Positions 1 to 10,720 of a DNA stretch of 64,000 bases are shown here, one piece after another (position 1 is the first letter of the stretch; every line of letters begins with the position of its first letter). The notes beneath the pieces are model-generated. The model was not told the DNA's origin, did no database searches, and saw only the letters and a list, made by a program, of their open reading frames with translations. This DNA comes from an uncultured Lachnospiraceae bacterium (GTDB lineage: Bacteria > Bacillota > Clostridia > Lachnospirales > Lachnospiraceae), in contig CAJTYJ010000010.1 of the NCBI GenBank assembly GCA_910583895.1, forward strand, positions 1-64,000. The letters are read 5' to 3'. A program made the position numbers and the translations under genes.

Positions 1-49
1 ATACTGCTTACAGAACGAGTTTATCGGAATAATCCCAAAATCGGAATAA

Positions 50-697
50 TCTACGAAATTCCGATATCGGAATTTTATAGAAGCGCAGAATGATTTTTAT
101 CCAGGTTATCCGCTGATAAAGAGGGGAATCTATTACTGCAGTCGGATGATTTCCGCCCAATATGGAACGGAGTTTACAAGTTCCCACTATGAAAAGATCA
201 AAAAAGTATACAGTATATGGATTTGCATGAATCCCCCAAAGAACCGTGAAAACAGCATTACCCGTTATTATATTGCAGAAGAAAATTTAGCAGGCAGGGT
301 AAAGGAGCGAAAAGCGGATTATGATTTGATGGCGGCTGTTATGATTTGTCTTGGAAAAGAAGAGGATTCCGCTACAGATTTATTAAAACTGCTGAATGTG
401 CTTCTGTCCACGGAGACCGGTTCACAGGATAAGTGTCAGATCTTGGAGGAAGATTTTCATATCAGAATGACTCAGACATTGGAAAGGGAGGTGTCGCTTA
501 TGTGTAATTTAAGTAAAGGCGTGGAAGAAAAAGGGATTCAGAAAGGAATCCAGAAAGGCCTCAATAAAGGAATCACAGCTATGATATTGACTTTAAAAGA
601 GTTACAAATATCGAGTGATATTATTTTGGAACAAATCCGTGAGAAATTTGACTTGACAGAAGAAACAGCAAAAATATATTTAAAAAAAGTAAACTGA
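50..697 (+). pseudogene. Rpn-family PD-(D/E)XK transposase/nuclease, 5'-truncated remnant
   Basis: The reading frame ending at 697 resembles the C-terminal two thirds of Rpn/PDDEXK_2 recombination-promoting nucleases. The stretch just before the first in-frame ATG (146) still encodes a family-like core (IEAQNDFYPGYPL, then YYCSRMISAQ). The frame is closed by a TAA at 47-49, inside a small repeat cluster (three copies of ATCGGAAT and a perfect 20-bp palindrome at 56-75). The C-terminus has the usual EKGIQKGIQKG-type basic repeat and a helical tail. The N-terminal nuclease residues are missing or scrambled, so I call it a non-functional fragment. The window edge hides whether an intact 5' part lies further left. 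A start at ATG 146 would give a 183-aa product. Confidence 0.6.
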
Positions 698-723
698 ACA
701 TTGCAGGGCAGAGCATGAAAAAG

Positions 724-762
724 GAAAAACCGTAAATGCCCCACAAGCCTTTACGGTTTTTC
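724..762. terminator. Bidirectional intrinsic terminator
   Basis: A-rich/T-rich flanked stem (AAAAACCGTAAA paired with TTTACGGTTTTT, 13-nt loop) lies between the convergent nuclease remnant and the lipoprotein gene. It can serve both strands. Confidence 0.8.
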
Positions 763-770
763 TCAATCCT

Positions 771-1409
771 TTATTCTACTTTAACTATACAGATCTGGGT
801 CGCCTTCCATCCGCTTTCGGAAGAGCTCCCCCAGACCATTACCATCTGATCGGATTTCAGATCTGCCGCCGTTGCCTCTGACATCTCACTTATGTCCCCT
901 CCATCATAGATCGTCTGTATGGCAAACAGCGTATCTTCATCATAAGTAACCGAAACTTTGTTAAATTCCGCGTCATCTTCACCACTGGAACTTATCATAA
1001 GCGTTCCACCGTCATCCAGTTCTTCGGTGATCGCTTCCACCAGTGTGAACTGCCCGTCCTTCAGATCCCTGACGTCTCCTTCCAGATCATAATCGTCGTC
1101 CGTCCACTGGCCGGATACAGGTGTTTCTTCATCACCGTTTGATCCTGCCGGTGCTTCTTCATCGCCGTTTGATCCTGCCGGTGCTTCTTCATCGCCGTTT
1201 GATCCCACCGGTGTTTCTTCATCGCCGTTTGATCCCGCCGGCTCTGAATCTTCTTCCTTTGGTTCATCTCCAAGGGCCGGATCCCCGGCTTCTTCCTGCT
1301 GCGCCCCGGTACCGGATTCCTCTTTGGTATCTCTGCAGGCGCAGGTCATAAGCCCCAGGACACACAGCAGCCCCGAAAGCAGAATCCTTTTTGTTACTCT
1401 GTTTCTCAT
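771..1409 (-). CDS. Putative lipoprotein with tandem GSNGDEE repeats
   Basis: About 212 aa. The basic N-terminus is followed by a hydrophobic segment ending in LMTCAC, a plausible lipobox (Cys acylated, exported and tethered to the membrane). Next comes an acidic linker with four near-identical 10-residue repeats (GSNGDEEAPA or GSNGDEETPV). The C-terminal ~110 aa form a small folded domain of unknown function (QFTLVEAITEEL through ATQICIVKVE). I prefer ATG 1409, with AGAAGAGG upstream; an in-frame GTG lies at 1418. The repeats are encoded by a 30-bp tandem array, so linker length may vary between strains. No function is assigned. Confidence 0.75.
   Translation of the reverse strand: MRNRVTKRILLSGLLCVLGLMTCACRDTKEESGTGAQQEEAGDPALGDEPKEEDSEPAGSNGDEETPVGSNGDEEAPAGSNGDEEAPAGSNGDEETPVSGQWTDDDYDLEGDVRDLKDGQFTLVEAITEELDDGGTLMISSSGEDDAEFNKVSVTYDEDTLFAIQTIYDGGDISEMSEATAADLKSDQMVMVWGSSSESGWKATQICIVKVE
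1121..1250. repeat. 30-bp coding tandem repeat, about four copies
   Basis: The unit TTCTTCATCGCCGTTTGATC plus ten more bases recurs with few substitutions inside the lipoprotein gene. Thirty bases is a multiple of three, so copy changes lengthen or shorten the linker without a frameshift. Confidence 0.85.
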
Positions 1410-1580
1410 CCTCTTCACCTCTTCTGATCAATTTCAAACCCGCAGTGGGTTCCTCTTCCATCTGCCGATTTTTTACTGATTTTACCAGAACTGTCTCTAA
1501 GTAACCTCTAAAAGATATGAAGAAATGCTTAAGATTCGCTGTCCACGCCGCTGCAAGAATGTGCCTGTAAGTCACATTTG

Positions 1581-3782
<2,202 letters not shown>

Positions 3783-5204
3783 TCAGCTTTCGCAGTACCG
3801 TAGGACACCCTGCACTCTGCTGCCTTCTATTTCCACACGATACTGATCCATTTCCGGGTAAAACCGGGTGGAACATACATCCCTTCCACCATTTAAAAAC
3901 ACTTCCACGCAGGAGACATCCACAAGAATCCGCAGGTCCCGAAGCCTTCCAATCTGTCTGCCCCGGATATCTCTTCCGCCTCCTAACAGAGGATCTGTAA
4001 ATTCCATCCAGAAGATGCCTTTTGCCTCCTGGTACCGAAGGATCAGACCTCCGGCCAGCACCACTTTCACATCGCCGCCATCAGCCGTAAGATCCAGTTC
4101 ACAGCAGGGATTGATAGGACCCGAATAAGCCCCTTCAAACCTGTGTTCTTTCTTCCACCAGTCCTTCAGCTCCCGGACCGGATTCTGGCAGAGTATTCCG
4201 TCCCTGACGGACAGTTCCCTGGGAATCGTCAGGACATTCTGCCAGCCTCTGGTCACTGTCCGGTTCTTGTATATCTCTTCCATATCCGGCATCCCCATCC
4301 AGCCGATCTGGATCCTTCGCCCGTCATCCGCCAAAAAAGTCTGGGGCGCATAAAAGTCAAATCCTCCGTCCAGTTCCCGAAATCCTTCCATCAGCTTTGT
4401 CTCCCGGAAATCTCCATGAAGAAAACAGGTGCCGCTCTGATATTGATTGGCATACTTCAGTCCGTCCTGCTTTACTCCCTGGGGCGATATGGACAGCACC
4501 GTATAACCGTCCAGCCTGTACAGATCCGGACATTCCCACATATACCCAAAGGGCTGTTCCATCCGGAAGCGGTGCACATAATCCCAGTGCATCTTATCTT
4601 CCGAAGAAAACAGAAGCACCGTTCCTTCATCTTCCTTGGTCCTGGCCCCCTGTACCATGTAATACCGGCCATCCTGCTTCCATACTTTCGGATCCCTCAC
4701 ATGTCTGGTCAGGTCGTCCGGATAGTCTGCATTGGTCATCAAAAGCTCTTTTGTATCAATCTGTACGCCGTCCCGGCTGACGGCCATGACCGTATTGGAT
4801 GCTCTGCCCGTATTTATATAATCATGCTCCCCCATAAACTTCACATTCCCGGTATAATACAGATACATAAGGTCATCTTCGATCAGGGCAGAACCAGAAT
4901 AAGTACCATGACAGTCAAAAGGCTGGTCCGGGCAGAGGGGCACTCCCTGAAAATCCCAGTGCAGCAGATCTTTGCTGGTACAATGCCCCCAGAATTTCAG
5001 CCCGCCCTCCGGCTGGAAATAAGCCAGCTGATAAAATGCATGATAGATCCCTTTGTACTGACACAGTCCGTTGGGATCATTCAGCCATCCGGCAGGCGGT
5101 GCAATGTGGAGTCTTGGCCTCCACAAGTCCTGATCCATTCTTTCCTCCTGCCGCCGGGACTCTTCCCTGATCAGTTTCTCCCATGCGGTATGCAGTGCGT
5201 TCAT
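3783..5204 (-). CDS. scrB: Sucrose-6-phosphate hydrolase (GH32 invertase)
   Basis: 473-aa cytoplasmic glycoside hydrolase that cleaves the sucrose-6-phosphate made by the PTS into glucose-6-phosphate and fructose. The GH32 signatures are in order: WLNDPNG with nucleophile Asp43, the RDP motif at 170-172 (transition-state stabiliser), and the EC motif at 224-225 (acid/base Glu224). The C-terminal ~120 aa form the beta-sandwich module. There is no signal peptide, as expected for a PTS-coupled enzyme. An upstream operator copy at 5401-5420 indicates control by the adjacent LacI protein. Length and motif order are normal for the family. Confidence 0.95.
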   Translation of the reverse strand: MNALHTAWEKLIREESRRQEERMDQDLWRPRLHIAPPAGWLNDPNGLCQYKGIYHAFYQLAYFQPEGGLKFWGHCTSKDLLHWDFQGVPLCPDQPFDCHGTYSGSALIEDDLMYLYYTGNVKFMGEHDYINTGRASNTVMAVSRDGVQIDTKELLMTNADYPDDLTRHVRDPKVWKQDGRYYMVQGARTKEDEGTVLLFSSEDKMHWDYVHRFRMEQPFGYMWECPDLYRLDGYTVLSISPQGVKQDGLKYANQYQSGTCFLHGDFRETKLMEGFRELDGGFDFYAPQTFLADDGRRIQIGWMGMPDMEEIYKNRTVTRGWQNVLTIPRELSVRDGILCQNPVRELKDWWKKEHRFEGAYSGPINPCCELDLTADGGDVKVVLAGGLILRYQEAKGIFWMEFTDPLLGGGRDIRGRQIGRLRDLRILVDVSCVEVFLNGGRDVCSTRFYPEMDQYRVEIEGSRVQGVLRYCES

Positions 5205-5400
5205 CTTTTTTCCTCCTGTGATTTATAGTTATGCAAAATCTCTTATTCCTCTCTGTTATCCCAAAGAGCTTCCTTGTTGCTTTGTGTCCGGAAATCCCTC
5301 CTAAGCACCAACTTTTCTTTCCTGATTCCCTTTATTTTCATGGTTCTTCTGCAAAACACCAGAAAGGACCTGCGAAAAAACCGGCAGAAAAGAAAATTCA

Positions 5401-5420
5401 TTGTGAATACGTATTCACAA
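5401..5420. promoter_or_regulatory. ScrR operator, copy 1 (upstream of scrB)
   Basis: A perfect 20-bp palindrome, TTGTGAATAC followed by its reverse complement, lies about 200 bp upstream of the scrB start. An identical copy precedes the regulator gene. A central CG flanked by symmetrical half-sites is typical of LacI-family operators. Confidence 0.85.
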
Positions 5421-5475
5421 AAAGCCCTGCAGAAGGATACACGCCAAAACGGTATCCTTTTTCATTCTCTGTCTG

Positions 5476-6465
5476 TTATTTTTGTTGCCGGACCGAACTG
5501 TCCCGTTTCACCAGAGTCGCCTGAAGGGGATGGTCTTCTGTCCGGTCGTCCTCTGGATGGTCGATCTTATACAAAAGCCTTCTCATGGCGATGGAGGCCA
5601 TCTCTTCATTGGGCTGTGCCACGCTGGACAGACGCGGATACAGAAATTCACACATATAGGTGTTGTCGAACCCCACCAGGCCTGCCTGTTCGGGCACCTT
5701 TACACCCATTCGCTGCAGGATCCCAAGCATCTGCACGGCTCTTCGGTCATTGTAGGCGAAGATCCCTGTCCGCCTCCTTTTCCGGCTGTAATACTGTTCC
5801 AGAGCCGCCTGGATCTTTTGTTCTTTTTTGCTGGAAATAACCGTCAGATGCTGTCCAAATTCCGGATCTCTCTCCTTCAGTGCTTTTGCAAAGCCCTGAT
5901 ATTTGACATCTTCTGTATTTCCAAAGAAGATATATTCCTCAAAACCTTCCTCCCGGAAATGCTCCCCTACCTGTGCGCCGGCTTCCTCATGGGACACATA
6001 GACCGAATCCATCCCCCTGACCTGCTTCGTGATCACGACCGTGGGAATATCCAGCTTCCCAATCAGCCTGTTCCAGTCGCTTGCTCTTTCATCCACCGGT
6101 ACCGCCACCAGTCCGTCCACCCGATACCGCCGCACCACGTCCAGGCTCTCCTTCTCATGCTCCGGATCATAGTTTGTGTTGAAAAGAATCAGACTGTAGC
6201 CGGACGCTCTTGCCTCCCGTTCCAGATATTTCACCAGATCTGCAAAAAAGGAGTTGGAAATATCCGTCAGCACCACTCCGATCAGATGCGTCCTGCTTCC
6301 CACCAGGCTCTGAGCCATCACATTGGGTTGAAAATCATGCTCTCTGGCACACGCCAGCACCCGCTCCCGGATCTCTGGATTGACCGCCTGATTCCCGTTC
6401 AATACCCGGGAAACGGTTGGTTGAGACACCCCGGTCAGCCTTGCGATCTCTGTCATCGTAATCAT
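5476..6465 (-). CDS. scrR: LacI-family sucrose operon repressor
   Basis: 329 aa. The N-terminal helix-turn-helix (MTEIARLTGVSQPTVSRVLN) is the canonical LacI DNA-binding head, followed by the hinge and a periplasmic-binding-protein-like sensor domain (GLVAVPVDERASDW, VGFDNTYMCEFLYP). It presumably represses the scr genes until a sugar phosphate or sugar binds. Identical 20-bp palindromes upstream of this gene and of scrB suggest autoregulation plus control of scrB. It lies upstream of scrB on the same strand, separated by 271 bp. Confidence 0.92.
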   Translation of the reverse strand: MITMTEIARLTGVSQPTVSRVLNGNQAVNPEIRERVLACAREHDFQPNVMAQSLVGSRTHLIGVVLTDISNSFFADLVKYLEREARASGYSLILFNTNYDPEHEKESLDVVRRYRVDGLVAVPVDERASDWNRLIGKLDIPTVVITKQVRGMDSVYVSHEEAGAQVGEHFREEGFEEYIFFGNTEDVKYQGFAKALKERDPEFGQHLTVISSKKEQKIQAALEQYYSRKRRRTGIFAYNDRRAVQMLGILQRMGVKVPEQAGLVGFDNTYMCEFLYPRLSSVAQPNEEMASIAMRRLLYKIDHPEDDRTEDHPLQATLVKRDSSVRQQK

Positions 6466-6478
6466 AACTTCCTCCGGA

Positions 6479-6498
6479 TTGTGAATACGTATTCACAA
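6479..6498. promoter_or_regulatory. ScrR operator, copy 2 (upstream of scrR)
   Basis: Identical to the perfect palindrome at 5401-5420. It ends 14 bp before the scrR start codon, a position that would block transcription of the repressor gene itself. Confidence 0.85.
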
Positions 6499-6580
6499 CT
6501 TTTCTCAATCCTATCATATCTGTAAGCGGACGTCAATTGGCACATATTTATAAGATTGAGAGGCTGTTTTTGTGCATATT

Positions 6581-7144
6581 TTACAATCTCATGTCTTCTG
6601 CGTATGCCTCCTCCTCTCTGAACCACTGATTGTTCCGCATCAGTTCTTCAAAGGTCACCGGTATATACTGGTTGATCATACACCCCGCATTCAGTGCCCT
6701 GGTTTCCTCCTTCATCACCTCAAAAGCCCGGTTTCTGGCATTGTGGATATGTCCGAAAATATGGTAATGTCCCCTGAAATATCCGTTCCATTCCACAACG
6801 GGAAAATGACACATACAAATCTGTCGCTTCCCGTCCGTGATGTGTATCATCTTATCTATCGCCTCAAAATAACTGCGGGCACTTTCGTTTTCGAGAATGG
6901 CCTTATCATGATTTCCGATTACCAGATATTTGATCCCGCGCAGCTTCTCCAGGTACCATTCTGCCGGTTTTTCACTCCTGTAGATCAGATCTCCCACGAT
7001 GTAGACTTTGTCCCTGTCTGTCACTCTGCTGTTCCAGTTCTCGATCAGTGTCTGATCCATTTCCTCCACGGAAGCAAAAGGCCTTTTGTCAAACCGGATC
7101 ACGTTTGCATGGCCCAGGTGCAGATCTGCCGTATAATAAACCAT
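6581..7144 (-). CDS. Metallophosphoesterase (calcineurin-like)
   Basis: 187 aa. The metal-binding motifs of the calcineurin-like superfamily are all present: DLHLGH near the N-terminus, GDLIYR, GNHD, CHFPVVEW and GHIHN. These define a di-metal phosphoesterase acting on small phosphoester substrates; the actual substrate cannot be told. AAGGAGG precedes the ATG. The start overlaps the 3' end of the upstream hypothetical gene by 46 bp, suggesting co-transcription. Confidence 0.88.
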   Translation of the reverse strand: MVYYTADLHLGHANVIRFDKRPFASVEEMDQTLIENWNSRVTDRDKVYIVGDLIYRSEKPAEWYLEKLRGIKYLVIGNHDKAILENESARSYFEAIDKMIHITDGKRQICMCHFPVVEWNGYFRGHYHIFGHIHNARNRAFEVMKEETRALNAGCMINQYIPVTFEELMRNNQWFREEEAYAEDMRL

Positions 7145-7500
7145 ATTTTCAATTCCTCCTTTTTCCCAATATCCGGATCAGACTCTTTCGGCTGCTTCTT
7201 AAACTCCTGCCATTCCTGTCCGTCATATTCATGCCTTTCGAACCAGAAGCTCCTCTGCATTTTCTTCTGACAGAAGCTTTCTTCCCACGGTTCCAGTTCA
7301 ATCACTCCCACATTTGCCGTAAAATAGATCACGCTGTCCCCATTGTTTTCAAGATATACCGGCAGACCGTCTGTCTCCATGCAATATGTCTCCAGATGCC
7401 GGCAATGAGGAAAATAACGGATATCAATGGCGCCTCCATATTCTTTGCAACGAGTCAGACGCTGTCCTGAAAGGTCCCAATATGCGGATACATACTCCAC
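7099..7500 (-). CDS. Conserved hypothetical protein
   Basis: 133 aa with no motif I can name. It is rich in aromatic and charged residues and looks soluble (no signal peptide or membrane segment). Its 3' end runs 46 bp into the phosphoesterase gene in another frame, so the two are probably one transcript. The last ~15 residues lie within that overlap and may be non-conserved run-on. Confidence 0.55.
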   Translation of the reverse strand: MEYVSAYWDLSGQRLTRCKEYGGAIDIRYFPHCRHLETYCMETDGLPVYLENNGDSVIYFTANVGVIELEPWEESFCQKKMQRSFWFERHEYDGQEWQEFKKQPKESDPDIGKKEELKIWFIIRQICTWAMQT

Positions 7501-7522
7501 TTACAGATTTTGCCGTTTTTCT

Positions 7523-7993
7523 TTACCAGCATTTCTTTCTCTCCATCGCATGGTAACAAAGGAAGTCTCCATTCTTTGTCTGAATTTTTTCATACGAAAT
7601 AATCTGATATCCTCGTTTTAAATACATACTTTCCGCCGGGAAAGAAGCATCCACATGAACCTTTGGATCATTTTCAAAAATCCTTGCTTCCAGTAAATCC
7701 ATCAGTCTGCTTCCGTATCCCTTACCCTGATATTCAGGCAAAATAAACAACCTGCAAATCTCATTCTTCCGGATGCTACCGGTTCCTATGATGTTTCCCT
7801 GCACCAGCGCAAGATAAATTTCTTCGCAAATCAGCACCTCTTTTATCCTCGCTTCACTGTGCAGATCAAGAAAGAACTGCACTGCACCTGGCGGATAATA
7901 GTGAGGATATACTTTCTGTATCGTTTCCCTTACAACAGCAGCTACCTGTTTGGGACAATCTGCCAATTTTAATTCTATGTCAGTCTTGAACAT
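7523..7993 (-). CDS. GNAT-family N-acetyltransferase
   Basis: 156 aa with the acetyl-CoA binding motif of the GNAT fold (FILPEYQGKGYGSRLM) preceded by the beta-strand IGTGSIRKNEICRL. The C-terminal FPAESMYLKRGYQI is typical of small-molecule acetyltransferases. The start overlaps the end of the upstream GNAT gene by 19 bp. Substrate unknown. Confidence 0.85.
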   Translation of the reverse strand: MFKTDIELKLADCPKQVAAVVRETIQKVYPHYYPPGAVQFFLDLHSEARIKEVLICEEIYLALVQGNIIGTGSIRKNEICRLFILPEYQGKGYGSRLMDLLEARIFENDPKVHVDASFPAESMYLKRGYQIISYEKIQTKNGDFLCYHAMERKKCW

Positions 7994-8430
7994 TTCTTAA
8001 CCACTTTCAGAACCATTCTTTGACACGGATAATCGAATACTACCAGTTCTTCATCATCCACAAATCCGCATGAATGATAACAGCAGCGGGCAGCCGTTCC
8101 TTTCTGGTCCCCCTCCCGGAAAGTAACCACATGAATCACTTCCCCATCTTCAAAGCATTCTGCCATCCGTTTGATCAGCCGTTTTCCCACACCTTGTTTT
8201 CGGAATTGCGGCATGACGGCCAGAAACATAAGCTCCTTTTCCTGGTACGAAAAGAAAATCATTCCCGCCAGACTGCCCTCTTTTTCCTCCAAAAACGCCT
8301 CCTTACCTTCTATGGCTTTATGAAGCGCTTCCAGAAATTCTGCCTCCTGGTATCCGGCAAAATCCTCTTTCACCTGCTCCATCATGGAAAGTACCCTGCT
8401 TATATCTTCTTTCTTTACATATCGAATCAT
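7975..8430 (-). CDS. GNAT-family N-acetyltransferase
   Basis: 151 aa using ATG 8430, which has GGGAGCGG upstream and overlaps the stop of the preceding gene by 4 bp (ATGA). That overlap makes this start better than the longer frame beginning at 8478. The acetyl-CoA loop is VMPQFRKQGVGKRLIKRM. Together with the adjacent GNAT and the DUF3795-Cdd1 gene it forms a tight minus-strand operon. Confidence 0.85.
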   Translation of the reverse strand: MIRYVKKEDISRVLSMMEQVKEDFAGYQEAEFLEALHKAIEGKEAFLEEKEGSLAGMIFFSYQEKELMFLAVMPQFRKQGVGKRLIKRMAECFEDGEVIHVVTFREGDQKGTAARCCYHSCGFVDDEELVVFDYPCQRMVLKVVKKCSRLT

Positions 8431-9122
8431 TGACTTCCGCTCCCTTCTGGCTCTTCCTTGTCCTTCCAGTACCACCATTTTAATTTCTCCGGATCATGGT
8501 GTTCCTGTTCTGCAAAATATACTGCACAGCGAAATACATACAGCACACATCTGTCATCCTGGTATCCCTTTTTTACACAATCCAGACGACACAGTTCTTC
8601 CGGATCTTTTCCCTTCAAATCTGCAATACAGTGGATTCCTATATTCTGCAGATGCTGTTCCATATTTGTTCCCACACCCGGTATCTTCTTCAAATCACTG
8701 TTCTTGTTTTTCTCACGGAGCATATACTGGCATTCACTGCACTCTGCATCATGAAGGGAAATAACACCTCCGCACCCGGGACACAGGTATCGTTCCCTTT
8801 GCTGATCTAAAAATGCTTCTATTCCCCGCTCTTTCACGACTTTGCTGTTTTCCATCAGGCTGGTTTCATAACGCTTCTTGTAGCTTTTCTCTAAATTCTT
8901 TATTTGATGGCAGGGATATTCCGTACATGCAAAGCAGTAGCCAACCCCCTTCGCTTGCACACAATCCTTTATTCTGCATCTTCTGCAATGTTCCGGTTTC
9001 CCCTGATCACTGTTCAGACAGCCTGCACACGGTTTTTTGTGATAACAATGTTTATAGCACACCATACAGTTCATCCCGCATGGTGCAAACACAGCAGGCT
9101 CTATTGTCTTTGGCATCTTCAT
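8427..9122 (-). CDS. DUF3795 zinc-binding domain fused to Cdd1-type helix-hairpin-helix domain
   Basis: 231 aa. The N-terminal half is a cysteine-rich DUF3795-like domain (CGMNCMVCYKHC, then CAGCL, CRRCRIKDC and CFACTEYPC), probably binding metal. A middle CPGC...CSEC pair is a zinc ribbon. The C-terminal ~80 aa (LKKIPGVGTNMEQHLQNIG, then a Trp-rich WWYWKD tail) match the pathogenicity-locus Cdd1 helix-hairpin-helix family, which suggests nucleic-acid contact. The fusion is inferred from a single uninterrupted frame. Biochemical role unknown. Confidence 0.75.
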   Translation of the reverse strand: MKMPKTIEPAVFAPCGMNCMVCYKHCYHKKPCAGCLNSDQGKPEHCRRCRIKDCVQAKGVGYCFACTEYPCHQIKNLEKSYKKRYETSLMENSKVVKERGIEAFLDQQRERYLCPGCGGVISLHDAECSECQYMLREKNKNSDLKKIPGVGTNMEQHLQNIGIHCIADLKGKDPEELCRLDCVKKGYQDDRCVLYVFRCAVYFAEQEHHDPEKLKWWYWKDKEEPEGSGSQ

Positions 9123-9140
9123 TTCAAATCCTCCTGACAG

Positions 9141-9177
9141 AAAAAGGCATGCGTATTATTTCTGAATTGCGCATGCC
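9141..9177 (-). terminator. Intrinsic terminator or attenuator
   Basis: On the minus strand an 8-bp perfect stem (GGCATGCG / CGCATGCC) is followed by TTTTT. It sits after the alpha/beta hydrolase gene and only ~19 bp before the DUF3795-Cdd1 start, so it ends one transcript or attenuates read-through. Confidence 0.7.
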
Positions 9178-9251
9178 CTTTGCCCATTTCAAAACACAAT
9201 TTTTCTCATTTTTACAGTATCACATTAAATATGACAATAGCCTGTCATGTT

Positions 9252-10019
9252 TTAATCATTCTTCACATCAGCCTGATCCAGAAATCTTTGTATCACTGCT
9301 GCTGCCTGCTCTGCATTTGAAAAAACAGCCGGATGTCCGCCGCTCGAAAACATACAGATCTCTGCCCCTGTCTGCCCGGATATGGCTTCGTATTCATCCC
9401 GTATATCCGGTCTCACCGCCTCATCCCCCACACTTCCCATGAGTAAAAGGGGAACCTTTAATTCTGACACAGGCTTAAAAAACAAAGGCAAACGTTCTTC
9501 TGCACATTGAACAAGCGCTTTCGTATCCATATCCACAATCCGTTCCCAGTCTTCTCCCTGACACCACTGATAAAACCAGACTGCCTTATCATCCTGCTTT
9601 GCATCTGTGCGCTCATTGATCAGTTTCCGTACAAAATCTTCTCCCAAAGTTCGTCCGTCAAAACTGTCTGCTACTACTTTTTCCACCAAATCCGGGCGCA
9701 GCAAGCCCGCATTTACTGCTGCCCATGCACCGCCGCTGCTTCCCACAAGACTTATCTTTCCGCAATTCAGATGTTCCAGCAAAGCAATGGTCTGTCGTGC
9801 TTCCTCCTGCCACAAATCTGCCGGAAATTCACTCAGCCGATCCGATCTGCCATGTCCCAGAAAATCTACAAGGATTACTTTAAAATACTTCTCATACAGA
9901 GGAAGAAGGGGTTCAAACATTCTGGACGATGCTGTATTTCCATGTAAAAATACAACCGGGTTTCCCTTTCCTGCCTCTGAATAATAAATTCTTTTTTCCT
10001 GATAAATAAAATATGCCAT
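9252..10019 (-). CDS. Alpha/beta-fold hydrolase
   Basis: 255 aa. It has an oxyanion-region HGNTASS motif, the nucleophile elbow GSSGG with Ser95, and a C-terminal catalytic His in SSGGHPAVF. The lid region (residues ~130-190) is rich in Trp and Phe (AVWFYQWCQGEDWERI). It is likely a small-ester or lactone hydrolase; the substrate cannot be told. A strong AGGAGG precedes the ATG. A terminator follows. Confidence 0.88.
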   Translation of the reverse strand: MAYFIYQEKRIYYSEAGKGNPVVFLHGNTASSRMFEPLLPLYEKYFKVILVDFLGHGRSDRLSEFPADLWQEEARQTIALLEHLNCGKISLVGSSGGAWAAVNAGLLRPDLVEKVVADSFDGRTLGEDFVRKLINERTDAKQDDKAVWFYQWCQGEDWERIVDMDTKALVQCAEERLPLFFKPVSELKVPLLLMGSVGDEAVRPDIRDEYEAISGQTGAEICMFSSGGHPAVFSNAEQAAAVIQRFLDQADVKND

Positions 10020-10179
10020 TTCCTGCCTCCTGATCTATACTTGTTTTTTGTACCCAACCAGCAAGGCTGTCAAACACCAAGCCTCACTGCCATCGTTTCT
10101 TAGTCCCGATTCCCATTTTCTCAACCTCCGATCTTCATTTTTTTCAGTATACCACAGAACCTGATACAGAAACCATAAT

Positions 10180-10250
10180 CATTTGCTATATAATGTTTAA
10201 CATAGTGTGGCCCATGCAACTTTATTTGGATGAATTGCCTCCTTGTATTT
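10180..10250 (-). pseudogene. Fragment duplicated from the nuclease gene
   Basis: About 60 bp (from ATTTGCTATATAATG onward) closely match 11156-11215, inside the 669-aa nuclease gene (segment encoding HQMKLHRPDYVRNYIANS), with scattered substitutions and an indel. It is a decayed partial copy of a paralogous gene at the left border of the AT-rich island. Confidence 0.6.
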
Positions 10251-10306
10251 TAACTTCCATATTTGTCAAACTGTCTTCTGACTGATATATAAGCATTCCG
10301 CCATAA

Positions 10307-10552
10307 TTATCCATCTATAATCCCACTTCCAATCGTTTTCATTTCTAAAAATACATCTTTCAAATTTACTTTTTCATTTAAGGCCTTCCTTAATTTTACT
10401 ATTTCAGAAATTTTCTCCAAATCATCCATAGGCACAATTAAATATTTTCGATTATACATGAAATTATAAAATATCAGAGCGCTTATCAAATCGTCGAACC
10501 TGATATCTCTATGCTCTCGCTGGTCCTCAATTGCTAAATTTTTACACGGCAA
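10307..10552 (-). pseudogene. Short hypothetical ORF, probably a 3' gene fragment
   Basis: 81 aa, AT-rich (RFDDLISALIFYNFMYNRKY, VNLKDVFLEMKTIG). No recognised family and no convincing ribosome binding site. It lies between the decayed nuclease fragment and the intact nuclease gene, so it may be the tail of a broken accessory gene. Confidence 0.35.
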
Positions 10553-10720
10553 ATACCTGTAAAACTACCGAAAGCAAAGTACTTCTATCTATATTTCTTT
10601 TGTATCAACACCACCGTTTCAACGGTATTACCCCTTTCCCACAAAAGCTCTAAAAAAGCGAATTATAAAATCTATCCATCTCTTTAGTACAAACTTAAAG
10701 AACACATCCATTTTGATCTT

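Noticed and set aside
4143..5228. 361-codon plus-strand frame over scrB
   Set aside because: Antisense shadow of a clear GH32 gene; no ribosome binding site or domain.
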